A DNA stretch of 64,000 nucleotides from Agromyces luteolus (GTDB lineage: Bacteria; Actinomycetota; Actinomycetes; Actinomycetales; Microbacteriaceae): assembly GCF_009729855.1 (NCBI RefSeq), contig NZ_WODA01000017.1:176269-240268 (forward strand), in the 5' to 3' direction. Below, piece after piece: positions 12,173 through 20,817 of this stretch; position 1 is the stretch's first letter; each line of letters opens with the position of its first letter. The position numbers and the translations under genes were made by a program. The notes under the pieces were generated by a model that did not search any database, was not told the DNA's origin, and worked only from the letters and a program-made list of their open reading frames with translations.

Positions 12173-13189
12173 ATGGCCGCGGTCAGCATTCGCGACGTCG
12201 CCCAGCATGCGGGCGTCTCGGTGGGCACGGTCTCCAACGTCCTGAACCGGCCCGGCGAGGTGTCCGCCGAGTCGGTGCGCCGCGTGCAGGAGGCCATCGA
12301 GACGCTCGGCTACGTGCGCAACGACGCGGCGCGGAAGCTCCGCGCCGGCGTGAGCACCACCGTCGGCTTCGTCGTGCTCGACGGGCAGAACCCGTTCTTC
12401 GGCGACGTCGTGCGCGGCGCGGAGGACGAGGGGTCCAAGTCGGGCATCGCGATCCTGTACGGCAACACCGACGAGGACCCGAAGCGCGAGCGCATGTACC
12501 TCGACCTCTTCGAGGAGCAGCAGGTCCGGGGCGTGCTCATCTCCCCGTACGGCGACATCAATCCGCGCCTCGAGCGACTCCGCGCGCGCGGGATCGCGGC
12601 CGTGCTCGTCGACCGCTTCAGCGGCGACGGCCGGTTCAGCTCCGTCTCGGTCGACAGCGTCACGGGCGGGCGGATGGCGGTGGAGCACCTGATCGCGACC
12701 GGACGCCGCCGCATCGCCTTCGTGGGCGGGCCGTTCGAGATCCGCCAGGTCACGGACCGCCTCGCGGGGGCCCGCGCCGCCGCCGAGAACGCCGGCGAGC
12801 ACGTCGACCTCGAGGTCGTGGCGACCGATGCGCTCACGGTCGCCGACGGGGCCGCCGCCGGCGCCCGGGTCATGGCGCGCCCCCGTTCGGAACGGCCCGA
12901 CGCGATCTTCGCGGCCAACGACCTGCTCGCCCTCGGCCTGCTCCAGGCGCTCACCGTCGAGGGTCGGACGCTCGTCCCCGACGAGATCGCCCTCATCGGC
13001 TTCGACGACATCTCGTTCGCCGCGGCGGCGGCCGTGCCGCTGTCGTCCATGCGGCAGCCCAGCCGGATGATCGGGCGCACCGCGCTCCGCATCCTCCTCG
13101 AGGAGACCGCCGACCCCGAGCTGATCCCGCGCCAGACGGTCTTCCAGCCCGAGCTCGTGGTGCGCGCGAGCACGACGCCGCGCCGCTGA
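12173..13189 (+). CDS. LacI-family transcriptional regulator of the rhamnose importer
   Basis: 338 residues. The N-terminal LacI helix-turn-helix reads SIRDVAQHAGVSVGTVSNVL, with hinge RKLRAGVSTTVGFVV. A periplasmic-binding-like effector domain follows (NPFFGDVVRGAED, VLVDRFSGDGRFSSVSVDS, AIFAANDLLALGLLQAL, IGFDDISFA). The ATG at 12173 follows GAAGGAGCAGG. It is divergent from the ABC operon and close to the palindromic operator, so it most likely represses the importer until the sugar or a derivative binds. The effector is not deducible; no rhamnose catabolic gene is in the window. Confidence 0.87.
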   Translation: MAAVSIRDVAQHAGVSVGTVSNVLNRPGEVSAESVRRVQEAIETLGYVRNDAARKLRAGVSTTVGFVVLDGQNPFFGDVVRGAEDEGSKSGIAILYGNTDEDPKRERMYLDLFEEQQVRGVLISPYGDINPRLERLRARGIAAVLVDRFSGDGRFSSVSVDSVTGGRMAVEHLIATGRRRIAFVGGPFEIRQVTDRLAGARAAAENAGEHVDLEVVATDALTVADGAAAGARVMARPRSERPDAIFAANDLLALGLLQALTVEGRTLVPDEIALIGFDDISFAAAAAVPLSSMRQPSRMIGRTALRILLEETADPELIPRQTVFQPELVVRASTTPRR

Positions 13190-13251
13190 ACGCGCGCTCC
13201 CGACTGCGCCTGCGCGCCCGCGCGTCGGTGGGCCGGCGTAGCGTGCGGCGC

Positions 13252-13821
13252 ATGGCGACGGATGCCGCGGCCTGCACGGCCGTCGACGAGCGCGGGCCGT
13301 GCGGCGCGCCCGCCGAGCCCGCCGCGCCGCTCGCGCTCTGCACGACCCACCTGCTCGCGGCCCACGACTGGATCGCGCGCTCGAGCGGCGTCACCGACGT
13401 GCTGCCCGGCGCGTGCCTCGTGTGCGGCTCGCGGGTCGGCGTGCGCTACCCGTCGGGGTGGGTGTGCGCGGTCTGCGAATGGCGGCTGGGCGAGGTTCCG
13501 GATGCCGAGCTCCCGCCGCCGCGCGTCGACGTCGTGTACTACGTCCGCTGGCGCGAGCGCGTCAAGATCGGCACGTCGTCGAACCCGAGGCAGCGGCTCC
13601 CGACGATCCCTCACGACGAGGTGCTCGCGTTCGAGCGCGGCGGCCGAGCCCTCGAGCAGCGCCGCCACGCCGAGTTCGCCGAGTCACGCTGGCCGGGGGG
13701 CGAGTGGTTCCGCTTCCACGAACCGCTCGTCAGGCACGTCGCCGCGCTCGCCGAGGGCGACGAGGATCCGTGGGATCGCTACGACCGCTGGCGCAGCGAG
13801 GAGCTCGCCCGCCGCGTCTGA
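13252..13821 (+). CDS. Zinc-binding GIY-YIG/T5orf172-like protein
   Basis: About 189 residues. The N-terminal part carries paired cysteines (CTAVDERGPC, then CLVCG and CAVC) that could bind one or two zinc ions. Residues about 90-165 read VVYYVRWRERVKIGTSSNPR...LEQRRHAEFAESRWPGGEWF. That resembles the T5orf172/GIY-YIG nuclease-like domain found in many actinobacterial and phage proteins: the YYV and KIG pair, a conserved Arg, and a late Glu. Whether it cleaves DNA is unknown. I prefer the ATG at 13252 over the ATG at 13228, which adds only basic residues. It stands alone between the LacI gene and a convergent helicase gene. Confidence 0.65.
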   Translation: MATDAAACTAVDERGPCGAPAEPAAPLALCTTHLLAAHDWIARSSGVTDVLPGACLVCGSRVGVRYPSGWVCAVCEWRLGEVPDAELPPPRVDVVYYVRWRERVKIGTSSNPRQRLPTIPHDEVLAFERGGRALEQRRHAEFAESRWPGGEWFRFHEPLVRHVAALAEGDEDPWDRYDRWRSEELARRV

Positions 13822-13842
13822 GCGCGCCCGCACTTCCGGTTC

Positions 13843-13906
13843 TCGTGCATGAGGATCCGGCCCGGACGCCGCTGTGCCGGGGCATCCGCCGGATTCTCAT
13901 GCACGA
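13843..13906. repeat. Intergenic inverted repeat, copy A
   Basis: 64-base element whose outer 18-base arms TCGTGCATGAGGATCCGG and CCGGATTCTCATGCACGA pair at 17 of 18 positions. It sits between the convergent stops of the GIY-YIG-like and helicase genes. It belongs to a family with copies at 58787-58848, 59882-60021 (two) and 63696-63829 (two). Confidence 0.75.
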
Positions 13907-13921
13907 ATGGACGGGTCGCGT

Positions 13922-15961
13922 TCAGGACTTGCCGTGCCTCGGCTTCCGCGGCTTGCGGTCGCCCGAGTCCGACCCGTGCCCCCGGGAGTCGTAGCCGCGG
14001 GAGTCGTAGCCGCGATCGCGGTCGTAGCCGCGGGAGTCGTAGCCGCGATCGCGGTCGTAGCCGCGAGCGGCGCCGCCCTGCCCTCGGTCACGGTCGTACC
14101 CGCGGTCCCGGTCGCCGTCGCGACGGTCGCGGTCGTACCCGCGGCCGCCGCCCTGCCCGCGGTCGCGGTCGTACCCGCGGTCGCGGTCGTACCCGCGGTC
14201 GCGGTCGTAGCGGCCACCGCCGCCGCGGCGGTCGTCGTACTGGCGGCGAGGCCGCCCGCCGGTGTCGAGGCGGAGGTCGATGAGCCGGCCCGAGATGCGC
14301 GTGTCCGCCAGGCGCTCGAACACGTCCTTCGGCAGGTTCGCGGGCAGCTCGACGAGCGAGAAGTCCGCCTGGATGCGGATGGCGCCGAAGTCGTCGCGCG
14401 CGAGTCCGCCCTCGTTGGCGAGCGCGCCGACGATCTGGCCGGGCATCACCCGGTGCCGCTTGCCGACGTCGAGGCGGTAGGTCGCCATGCCCTCGCGCGG
14501 CTGGCGCGGGCCGCGGTCGCCCCGCTCCCGGTCGCCGTCGCGCCCGCGGTCGTCGCGGTCGAACCGGTCGCGTCCGCGCTCGCGCGGCGCGGGCTCGGGC
14601 TCGGCCTCCATGAGCAGCGGCGAATCGCCCTGCGCGACCACGGCGAGGGCGGCGGCGACATCCGTCTCGGGCACGTCGTGGTGACGCACGTAGTGGGCGA
14701 TGATGTCGCGGAAGCCCTCGATGCGGGCGGACTGCTCGAGCGCGGCCGAGATGCGGTCGTCGAAGCGCGAGAGCCGCGACTCGTTGATCTCGTCGACGCT
14801 CGGCAGCTGCATGGGGGTCATCTGCTGCTTGGTGGTGCGCTCGATGCGGCCGAGCAGGCCGCGCTCGCGCGGCGTCACGAAGCTGATCGCGTCGCCCGTG
14901 CGGCCCGCGCGACCGGTGCGGCCGATGCGGTGCACGTACGGCTCGGGGTCGGTGGGGATGTCGTAGTTGACCACGTGCGTGATGCGCTCGACGTCGAGGC
15001 CGCGGGCCGCGACATCCGTCGCCACCAGGATGTCGAGCTTGCCGCTCTTGAGCTGCTCGACGGTCCGCTCGCGCTGCGCCTGCGCGATGTCGCCGTTGAT
15101 CGCCGCGGCCTCGTAGCCGCGGGCTCGCAGCTTCTCGGCGAGCTCCTCGGTGGCGTTCTTGGTGCGGACGAAGATGATCACGCCGCCGAAGTCCTCGACC
15201 TCGAGGATGCGCGTGAGCGCGTCGACCTTGCGGGCGTGCGCGACGACGAGCACGCGCTGCGTGATGTTCGCCGAGGTCTGCGTCTTCGCCTTGACCGTGA
15301 TCTGCTCGGGGTCGTTGAGGTACTGCTCCGACATGCGGCGGATGGCGGCGGGCATCGTCGCGGAGAACAGCGCGACCTGCTTCTCATCGGGGGTGTCGGC
15401 GAGGATCGTCTCGACGTCCTCCGCGAAGCCCATCTTCAGCATCTCGTCGGCCTCGTCGAGCACGAGGTACCTGAGGCCCGACAGGTCGAGCGTGCCCTTG
15501 TCGAGGTGGTCGATCACGCGGCCGGGCGTGCCGACGACGATGTGCACGCCACGGCGGAGCGCCGAGAGCTGCACGCCGTAGCCCTGGCCGCCGTAGACGG
15601 GCAGGATGTGCAGGTCGGGCAGGTGCGCCGCGTACTTCTCGAACGCCTCGCAGACCTGGAGCGCGAGCTCGCGCGTCGGGGCGAGCACGAGCGCCTGCGG
15701 GCTGCGGTCGGAGGTGTCGAGGCGGGCGAGGATCGGCAGCGCGAACGCGGCGGTCTTGCCGGTTCCGGTCTGCGCGAGGCCGACGACGTCGCGCCCCTCG
15801 AGGAGCGTCGGGATCGTCGCGGCCTGGATCGCGGAGGGCGTCTCGTAGCCGACGTCGTCGAGCGCCTTGAGCACGGCCCCCTCGAGTCCGAGATCGGCGA
15901 AGGTGGGCGTCGCGGGCTCCTCGGGAGCCTCGGCCTCGGTGGGGATGTCGTCGGAAGTCAC
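13922..15961 (-). CDS. DEAD-box ATP-dependent RNA helicase (DeaD/CsdA-like)
   Basis: 679 residues. The helicase core has the Q-motif (TFADLGLEGAVLKALDDVGY), Walker A AQTGTGKT, PTRELALQV, VGTPGRV, DEAD, SAT, and HRIGRTGRAGRTG. A DbpA-like RNA-binding domain follows (about residues 500-580, TYRLDVGKRHRVMPGQIVGA). The last 100 residues are tandem GYDRDR/GYDSR repeats, a flexible, charged RNA-binding tail. It probably unwinds structured RNA during ribosome assembly or cold adaptation. The start ATG at 15961 lies about 70 bases from the aldo/keto reductase stop upstream. The repeat tail makes the 3' end of the gene highly repetitive at DNA level. Confidence 0.92.
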   Translation of the reverse strand: MTSDDIPTEAEAPEEPATPTFADLGLEGAVLKALDDVGYETPSAIQAATIPTLLEGRDVVGLAQTGTGKTAAFALPILARLDTSDRSPQALVLAPTRELALQVCEAFEKYAAHLPDLHILPVYGGQGYGVQLSALRRGVHIVVGTPGRVIDHLDKGTLDLSGLRYLVLDEADEMLKMGFAEDVETILADTPDEKQVALFSATMPAAIRRMSEQYLNDPEQITVKAKTQTSANITQRVLVVAHARKVDALTRILEVEDFGGVIIFVRTKNATEELAEKLRARGYEAAAINGDIAQAQRERTVEQLKSGKLDILVATDVAARGLDVERITHVVNYDIPTDPEPYVHRIGRTGRAGRTGDAISFVTPRERGLLGRIERTTKQQMTPMQLPSVDEINESRLSRFDDRISAALEQSARIEGFRDIIAHYVRHHDVPETDVAAALAVVAQGDSPLLMEAEPEPAPRERGRDRFDRDDRGRDGDRERGDRGPRQPREGMATYRLDVGKRHRVMPGQIVGALANEGGLARDDFGAIRIQADFSLVELPANLPKDVFERLADTRISGRLIDLRLDTGGRPRRQYDDRRGGGGRYDRDRGYDRDRGYDRDRGQGGGRGYDRDRRDGDRDRGYDRDRGQGGAARGYDRDRGYDSRGYDRDRGYDSRGYDSRGHGSDSGDRKPRKPRHGKS
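13976..14212 (-). repeat. In-gene tandem repeats encoding GYDRDR units
   Basis: Short imperfect tandem units of 18-24 bases (codons for G-Y-D-R-D-R or G-Y-D-S-R) at the 3' end of the helicase gene. They are protein-coding microrepeats, not a CRISPR array. They are prone to copy-number slippage. Boundaries are approximate. Confidence 0.7.
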
Positions 15962-16031
15962 ATTTCAGGGTAGACCTCGCCCCTGTGCAACCGCCCCATG
16001 CGGTGACGGATGCCGCGCCGGCGCGCCGCAC

Positions 16032-17048
16032 CTACCCCCAGGTCCGCGCGCTCCGCGCGGCCCAGTACGCCTCGGGCCGCTCGGCGAGCGCCGCGAGCGC
16101 TGCGAGGGTCGCGGCATCCGTCGCCGGCGCGCGCGAGGCGAGATTCGCATCGAGCTGCTCGGGCGTCATCGCCCCGGAGAGCACGACGTCGGCCCACGGC
16201 TGGGCGCGCGCGGCGCCGATCGCGAGCGCGTCGAGGCCCTGGCCGTCGGCGGCGGCGAGCGCGGCGGCATCCGTCTCGTCGCCCGCGGGGGTCAACCGCC
16301 CGTTCGCGACCGCCTCCTTCACGACGACGAACCAGCCCGCGTCGTGGGCACGCGCGAGCGCGGGGCCGGCCGAGGGCTCGAGCAGGTTCCACGTCGCCTG
16401 CACCGTGCCGAACGGCGAGTCGGGCAGGGTGCGGGCGGCGTCGAGCGCGTCGGCCTGGTGCGGTCCGCTCGTCGAGATGCCGATGGCGATGCCGGATGCC
16501 GCGAGCTCGCGCAGCCGGTCGAGCAGCCCCGCGTCGGCGAGGGCCGGGCTCTCGGGGGTCAGCGAGTGCACGAGGTACCGGTCGGGCGGTCCGCCGAGCG
16601 CGTCGAGCGTCTCGGGCCACTGGCCCTCGAGCATGGCGAGCGAGTGCTCCTTGGCCTCGTGCACGTCGGCGTCCATGCGCCAGTCGCCGACGTAGGCGTA
16701 GCCCCACTTCGACTCGATGGCGAGGGCGGCGCGACGCTCGGGGTGCGCGGCGAGCCAGGCGCCGAGGAACTCCTCGGCCCGCCCGTACGACCGGGCGGCA
16801 TCGATGAAGCGGATGCCGCGCTCCCACGCCGCGTCGAGCATCGCGTGCGCTCGGCTCCGCATCGCGTCGACGCTGCGGTCGTCGCCGAGTGACGCGTCGC
16901 GACCCGCGGTGATGTAGGCGGGGCGGCCGAGGGCGGCGAGGCCGAGGCCGAGCGGGGCGAGCCGACCGGGCGGGGTCGACGTGGCGGAAGTGGCCGACGC
17001 GGCCGACGCAGCGACTGGCGCCGGGTCGTGAGCCGAGGGTTCGTGCAC
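16032..17048 (-). CDS. Aldo/keto reductase
   Basis: About 338 residues. The AKR fold is shown by GIRFIDAARSYGRAEEFLG, where Asp and Tyr of the catalytic tetrad lie, then ALAIESKWGY with the lysine and RYLVHSLTPES with the histidine. TSGPHQADALD and a C-terminal GLDALAIGAARAQPWADVVL follow. It would reduce or oxidise a carbonyl/alcohol with NADPH; the substrate is unknown. The start is uncertain. I take the GTG at 17048 (VHEPSAHDP); a Ser/Ala-rich segment of about 30 residues precedes the domain. The gene is divergent from the TetR regulator with a gap of about 90 bases, so that regulator may control it. Confidence 0.8.
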   Translation of the reverse strand: MHEPSAHDPAPVAASAASATSATSTPPGRLAPLGLGLAALGRPAYITAGRDASLGDDRSVDAMRSRAHAMLDAAWERGIRFIDAARSYGRAEEFLGAWLAAHPERRAALAIESKWGYAYVGDWRMDADVHEAKEHSLAMLEGQWPETLDALGGPPDRYLVHSLTPESPALADAGLLDRLRELAASGIAIGISTSGPHQADALDAARTLPDSPFGTVQATWNLLEPSAGPALARAHDAGWFVVVKEAVANGRLTPAGDETDAAALAAADGQGLDALAIGAARAQPWADVVLSGAMTPEQLDANLASRAPATDAATLAALAALAERPEAYWAARSARTWG

Positions 17049-17137
17049 GATGCGTGAGCCTACGCGCCACCGGCGACGGGCGCATCGGCGGAGTACGCTC
17101 GTCGAGGATTCGGACGAGTCGGAGAGCGAGGCGGGGC

Positions 17138-17800
17138 GTGAGCCGAGGGAGCGAGCAGCGTCAGGTGACCACGGACCGGCTGACGCGCGCGGCACGCATC
17201 GCGCTCGGGTCGGGGCGGGCGCTCGACGATCGGCTGATCGCCGACATCTGCGAGCAGAACGGCGTGGACCCCAAGGCGTTCCGCCGGTTCTTCGAGACCG
17301 ACGACGCACTGCTCGATGCGGTCAACGAGCAACTGGTGCACGACTGCGTGAGCCGGCTCCGCTCGGCGGTCGACGCGTTCGACGCGATCGAGATCGTCGA
17401 GTCCGAGCGCGACGCCGACTCCGCCGACCCGGTCGAGGTCGCGGCACGGATGCTCGCCGACTCGTGGCCGCTCGATCGCGGCGGCCTGATCATCCGCGCG
17501 CAGCGGCGGCTGCGCGCGCTGACCTCGCAGGGCGGGGGCGGCGATGCAGCGGCGGCGGCCGAACGGTCGTTCGTCGAACGACTGGTGCCCGTGTTCGAGG
17601 ACCTCATGGCGAAGCTCGACCGGCGGTTCACGTGGTCGCCCACCCTCGCGGTGCGGGTCGTCGTCGACACGTACGAGCGCTCCTTCGAGAGCTGGCTCCT
17701 CATGGGCAACCGCGAGGAGGACTTCGACGCGTCCCCCTACGCGATGCGCACGCTGCCCGTGCTACTCCGCGGGACGAGCGAGCCGCTCCCGCCCGCGTGA
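17138..17800 (+). CDS. TetR-family-like transcriptional regulator
   Basis: About 220 residues. The N-terminal helix-turn-helix resembles TetR: RLTRAARIALGSGRALDDRLIADICEQNGVDPKAFRRFFETDDALLDAVNEQL, where the usual 'T-x-R-x-V-A...VS..TLY.HF' recognition segment is altered to VDPKAFRRFF. The C-terminal 140 residues are helical and variable, as expected of a ligand domain. The GTG at 17138 follows GAGGCGGGGC; an upstream ATG at 17054 adds Arg-rich sequence. It is divergent from the aldo/keto reductase gene. The ligand is unknown. Confidence 0.72.
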   Translation: MSRGSEQRQVTTDRLTRAARIALGSGRALDDRLIADICEQNGVDPKAFRRFFETDDALLDAVNEQLVHDCVSRLRSAVDAFDAIEIVESERDADSADPVEVAARMLADSWPLDRGGLIIRAQRRLRALTSQGGGGDAAAAAERSFVERLVPVFEDLMAKLDRRFTWSPTLAVRVVVDTYERSFESWLLMGNREEDFDASPYAMRTLPVLLRGTSEPLPPA

Positions 17801-17985
17801 GCGCGACCCCGCGGCATCCGCGTCGGGCTTCGCCTCGGCCCTCGCAGACGCCCTCGCCGCCGCGTCGCGAACGGGCGCGACGCGCGCGGGCGCGAGCGTA
17901 CGCGACGAGCGAAACGCCCGCGGCGGGGTGGCGGTCCTCGGCCCGATCTGGAATCGTGGCCGACTCGCGATCAGAGGAGGACGAC

Positions 17986-18273
17986 ATGCTCACACTGACC
18001 GACACCGCGGCGACCGTCGTGAAGGAGATCGTCGCCGGCAACGGCGCCCCCGAGGGATCGGGGCTGCGCATCGAGGCCGAGGACCAGGACGCCACGCAGT
18101 TCGGCGTCTCGATCACGCCCGCCCCCGAATCGGGCGACGCCGTGGTCGAGCAGTCGGGTGCCCGCGTGTACCTCGGCGAGCGCGCGACCATCGCGCTCGA
18201 CGACAAGACGCTCGACGCCAGCGTCGCCGAGGACGGACGCGTGTCCTTCGACATCCTGCCGCAGGCGCTCTGA
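17986..18273 (+). CDS. HesB/IscA-like protein lacking cysteines
   Basis: 95 residues beginning MLTLTDTAATVVKEIVAGNG, like the A-type Fe-S scaffold proteins, with a beta-rich middle (LRIEAEDQDATQFGVSITPA) and end VSFDILPQAL. True IscA/ErpA proteins carry one mid-chain Cys and a C-terminal Cys-x-Cys that bind iron or the cluster; this protein has no cysteine at all. It therefore cannot act as a conventional cluster carrier. Such cysteine-free homologues are common in Microbacteriaceae as far as I recall, with unknown role. An excellent ribosome site (AGAGGAGGACGAC) precedes the ATG. It stands alone, followed by a hairpin. Confidence 0.75.
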   Translation: MLTLTDTAATVVKEIVAGNGAPEGSGLRIEAEDQDATQFGVSITPAPESGDAVVEQSGARVYLGERATIALDDKTLDASVAEDGRVSFDILPQAL

Positions 18274-18301
18274 CGTCGCGTCCGCCCTCGGGCGGCGCAG
18301 G

Positions 18302-18346
18302 CGACGGGTCGGTCCCCGCCGGACTCCGGTTCGGCGGGACCGGCCC
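18302..18346. terminator. GC-rich hairpin terminator
   Basis: An inverted repeat ACGGGTCGGTCCCCGCCG...CGGCGGGACCGGCCCGT with a loop of about ten bases, followed by TCTTG. It lies 28 bases after the HesB-like stop and 58 bases before the convergent MFS stop, and could serve both. Confidence 0.65.
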
Positions 18347-18404
18347 GTCTTGCGTTCCGAGGCCGGCCGCTGAGCGCTCAGCGCTCGCCGGCGCGCGCCG
18401 GGCG

Positions 18405-19796
18405 CTAGGTCGGCGTGCGCGTGCGCGATCCCTCCGACCGGATGAGCCAGACGGCCACGATCGTCCCCACGACGCCGAGCACGGCGTCGACGAGGAACGC
18501 GTTCCGGATGCCGACCGTGAACGCGGCCGCGGCGAGCACGATCGCCGTGTTCACGCCCAGCCCGAGCGAGCCGCCCGCGACGTTGCCCATGTAGACGATG
18601 CCGCCGGCGAGGCTCGAGTCCTCCGGCCGCACGGCCGTGACGGCGGCCGTCGTCACCGCGGAGAAGTACAGCCCGACGCCGATCCCGCACAGCACGAGCC
18701 CGGGGACGAGCGGCAGGTAGCCCGTGCCGATGACCAGCGCGAGCACGAGCACGCCGGCCGAGAGGCAGGCCGCGCCGATCCCGACCACGAGCCGGCTCCC
18801 GATGCGGTGGTACAGCGGCCCCGCCGCGAACGAGACCGCGGCGAAGGTGAGCATCATGGGCAGCAGGCCCGCGCCCGCCGCGAAGGCGCTCCATCCGAGT
18901 TCCTTCTCGAGGTACTGGGGCACGTAGACGAGCACGCCGAAGAACACCGAGCCGAGGAGCAGGATCGAGATCAGCGCACCGCTGAACTGCCGGCTCGAGA
19001 CCACGCGGCGCGGCACGAGCGCATCGTCGCCCTGCCGGCGCTGGATGAGCACGAAGACCGGCAGCAGCAGCACGCCGACGGCGATCATCCCGAGCACCCA
19101 CGGCGACGCGAAGGTGTTCGCGCTGCCGACGTCGAGGGCGACGAGCACGAGCACCACCGCGGCCGACAGGCTGGCGATGCCCGCGTAGTCGACGCGGATG
19201 CCGCTCCCGCGCTTGGACTCGGGCACGTTCCGGAGCACGACCAGCACCGCGAGCAGCGCCACGGGCACGTTGACGAAGAAGATCCACCGCCAGCCGAGCG
19301 TGTCGGTGAGGATGCCGCCGAGCAGGGGTCCGATCGAGTTGCCGAGCCCGGCGACGCCGATGATGAGGCCGCCCGCGAGCCCGCTCCGGGACTTCGGGAT
19401 GATGTCGTAGACCATGCCGAGGACCGACGGCCACATCATCGCGCCGCCGATGCCCATGAGCGCGCGGGCGGCGATGAGCAGGCCGATGTTCGGCGCGAGC
19501 CCGCCGAGCAGTGAGAACGCGCCGAAGATCAGCGCGCCGATCACGAAGACGCGTCGCCGGCCGAAGAGGTCGGCGAGCCGGCCGCCCGTGACGATGAGCA
19601 CGCCGAACACCACCGTGTAGCCGTTGATGACCCACTGCGCCCGGTTGAGGGTCGTGTCGAGGTCGTGCTCGATGCTCGGCACCGCCACGGTCAGCGCCGT
19701 GAAGTCGTTCGCGACGACGAGGATGCCGAGCGACAGGGCGACGAGGGTGACGATGGCGCTGCGGTCCAGTCGCTCGGTCGTGCTCGCGTCGGCCAT
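18405..19796 (-). CDS. MFS drug transporter, EmrB/QacA (DHA2) family
   Basis: 463 residues with about 14 membrane helices. The DHA2 signatures are visible: NDFTALTVAVPSIEHDL in helix 1, QWVINGYTV, GGRLADLFGRRRVF (motif A) and GNSIGPLLGGIL (motif C, antiporters). It is probably a proton-driven exporter of hydrophobic drugs or metabolites. It follows the alpha/beta hydrolase gene by 18 bases on the same strand, so the two may form an operon. The ATG at 19796 is well placed. The substrate is unknown. Confidence 0.85.
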   Translation of the reverse strand: MADASTTERLDRSAIVTLVALSLGILVVANDFTALTVAVPSIEHDLDTTLNRAQWVINGYTVVFGVLIVTGGRLADLFGRRRVFVIGALIFGAFSLLGGLAPNIGLLIAARALMGIGGAMMWPSVLGMVYDIIPKSRSGLAGGLIIGVAGLGNSIGPLLGGILTDTLGWRWIFFVNVPVALLAVLVVLRNVPESKRGSGIRVDYAGIASLSAAVVLVLVALDVGSANTFASPWVLGMIAVGVLLLPVFVLIQRRQGDDALVPRRVVSSRQFSGALISILLLGSVFFGVLVYVPQYLEKELGWSAFAAGAGLLPMMLTFAAVSFAAGPLYHRIGSRLVVGIGAACLSAGVLVLALVIGTGYLPLVPGLVLCGIGVGLYFSAVTTAAVTAVRPEDSSLAGGIVYMGNVAGGSLGLGVNTAIVLAAAAFTVGIRNAFLVDAVLGVVGTIVAVWLIRSEGSRTRTPT

Positions 19797-19814
19797 GGCT
19801 CCGCCCGGGTCCTC

Positions 19815-20723
19815 TCAGTCGTCCTTCGCCGACGGATGGTGCACGCCGCGGTGGATCTCGACGACCCGGGCGCCGCCGGTCCAGGTCGGGTCGTCGAGGA
19901 TCGACAGGTCGTCCATGAAGCGCCGGATGAGGTGCGCGAGCGCACGGGCGTGACTGAAGTTGATCGCGTGCGCCGCGCCCTCGATCGTGACGGCCAGCAC
20001 GTGGTTGTCGACCTGCCCAGCCACCTCCTGCACGCGCGCGGGCCCGGGCATCAGAGGGTCGCGGTCGCCGAGGACGACCAGCGTCGGAAGCTGCAGCTCG
20101 AGCAGGCGCTGGAGCGACGGGTACTGCGTCAGCGCCCGGAAGAGCTTGAGCGTGCTCGGCACCCCGAAGCGCGCGTAGTCGGGCACGGCGACGCGTGCCA
20201 TGCGGGGCGGCTCGCGCGTGCCGTCCTGCGCGAGCTGCCGGATCGCCCGCGACAGCGGCCGGTTGAACACCCCGCCTGCGGGCGACACGAGCACGGCGCG
20301 CTCGATGCGATCCGGGAAGCGGTCGGCGAACTCGAGGATCACCGGGCACCCCATCGAGTTCCCGACGAGCGTCGCCTTCTCGACCCCGCGGTCGTCGAGG
20401 AACCGGGCCGCGGCCCGGGCGAGGTCCGGGATGTCGAGGCCCTGCGGGTGCCGGCCGCTGCGACCGAAGCCGGGCAGGTCGGGCACGAACGTGTGGAACT
20501 CGTCCGCGAGCAGTTCGGCGGTCGGCAGGAGGTACCGGCCCGACATGCCGAACCCGTGGACGTGCATCATCACGCGGGCATCCTTCGGCGGGTTCGGCGA
20601 CTCCCGATAGAACACGTCGACGCCGTCGACGACGGTCCAGCGGTCGATCAGTCGCGAGGCGGCACGTCTCGGAGTCCGCCGCTCGCGCCACCGATCGGCG
20701 GCCGCCGCGCTCGTCTTGGCCAT
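19815..20723 (-). CDS. Alpha/beta hydrolase
   Basis: 302 residues. The alpha/beta hydrolase fold shows the oxyanion segment HVHGFGMSG, the strand DLPGFGRSG, the nucleophile elbow GNSMG (Ser), the acid in VVLGDRDPLMPG (Asp), and the histidine in IEGAAHAINFSHA. The triad is therefore complete. The N-terminal 25 residues are basic and probably disordered. The reaction (esterase, epoxide- or C-C-bond hydrolase) is not deducible. It lies 18 bases upstream of an MFS exporter gene, hinting at joint detoxification. Confidence 0.83.
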   Translation of the reverse strand: MAKTSAAAADRWRERRTPRRAASRLIDRWTVVDGVDVFYRESPNPPKDARVMMHVHGFGMSGRYLLPTAELLADEFHTFVPDLPGFGRSGRHPQGLDIPDLARAAARFLDDRGVEKATLVGNSMGCPVILEFADRFPDRIERAVLVSPAGGVFNRPLSRAIRQLAQDGTREPPRMARVAVPDYARFGVPSTLKLFRALTQYPSLQRLLELQLPTLVVLGDRDPLMPGPARVQEVAGQVDNHVLAVTIEGAAHAINFSHARALAHLIRRFMDDLSILDDPTWTGGARVVEIHRGVHHPSAKDD

Positions 20724-20817
20724 CGACGCACCCCCTCGTCGGGCTCATCAGACCACGAACGCCCGGCCGGTCGGCGGGACCTCCGACCTACGGCCGGGGT
20801 CGGTGGCGCCACGGGCC

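Noticed and set aside
13976..14212. Repeats taken as a possible CRISPR array
   Set aside because: Units are coding, short, contiguous and have no spacers; they encode GYDRDR.
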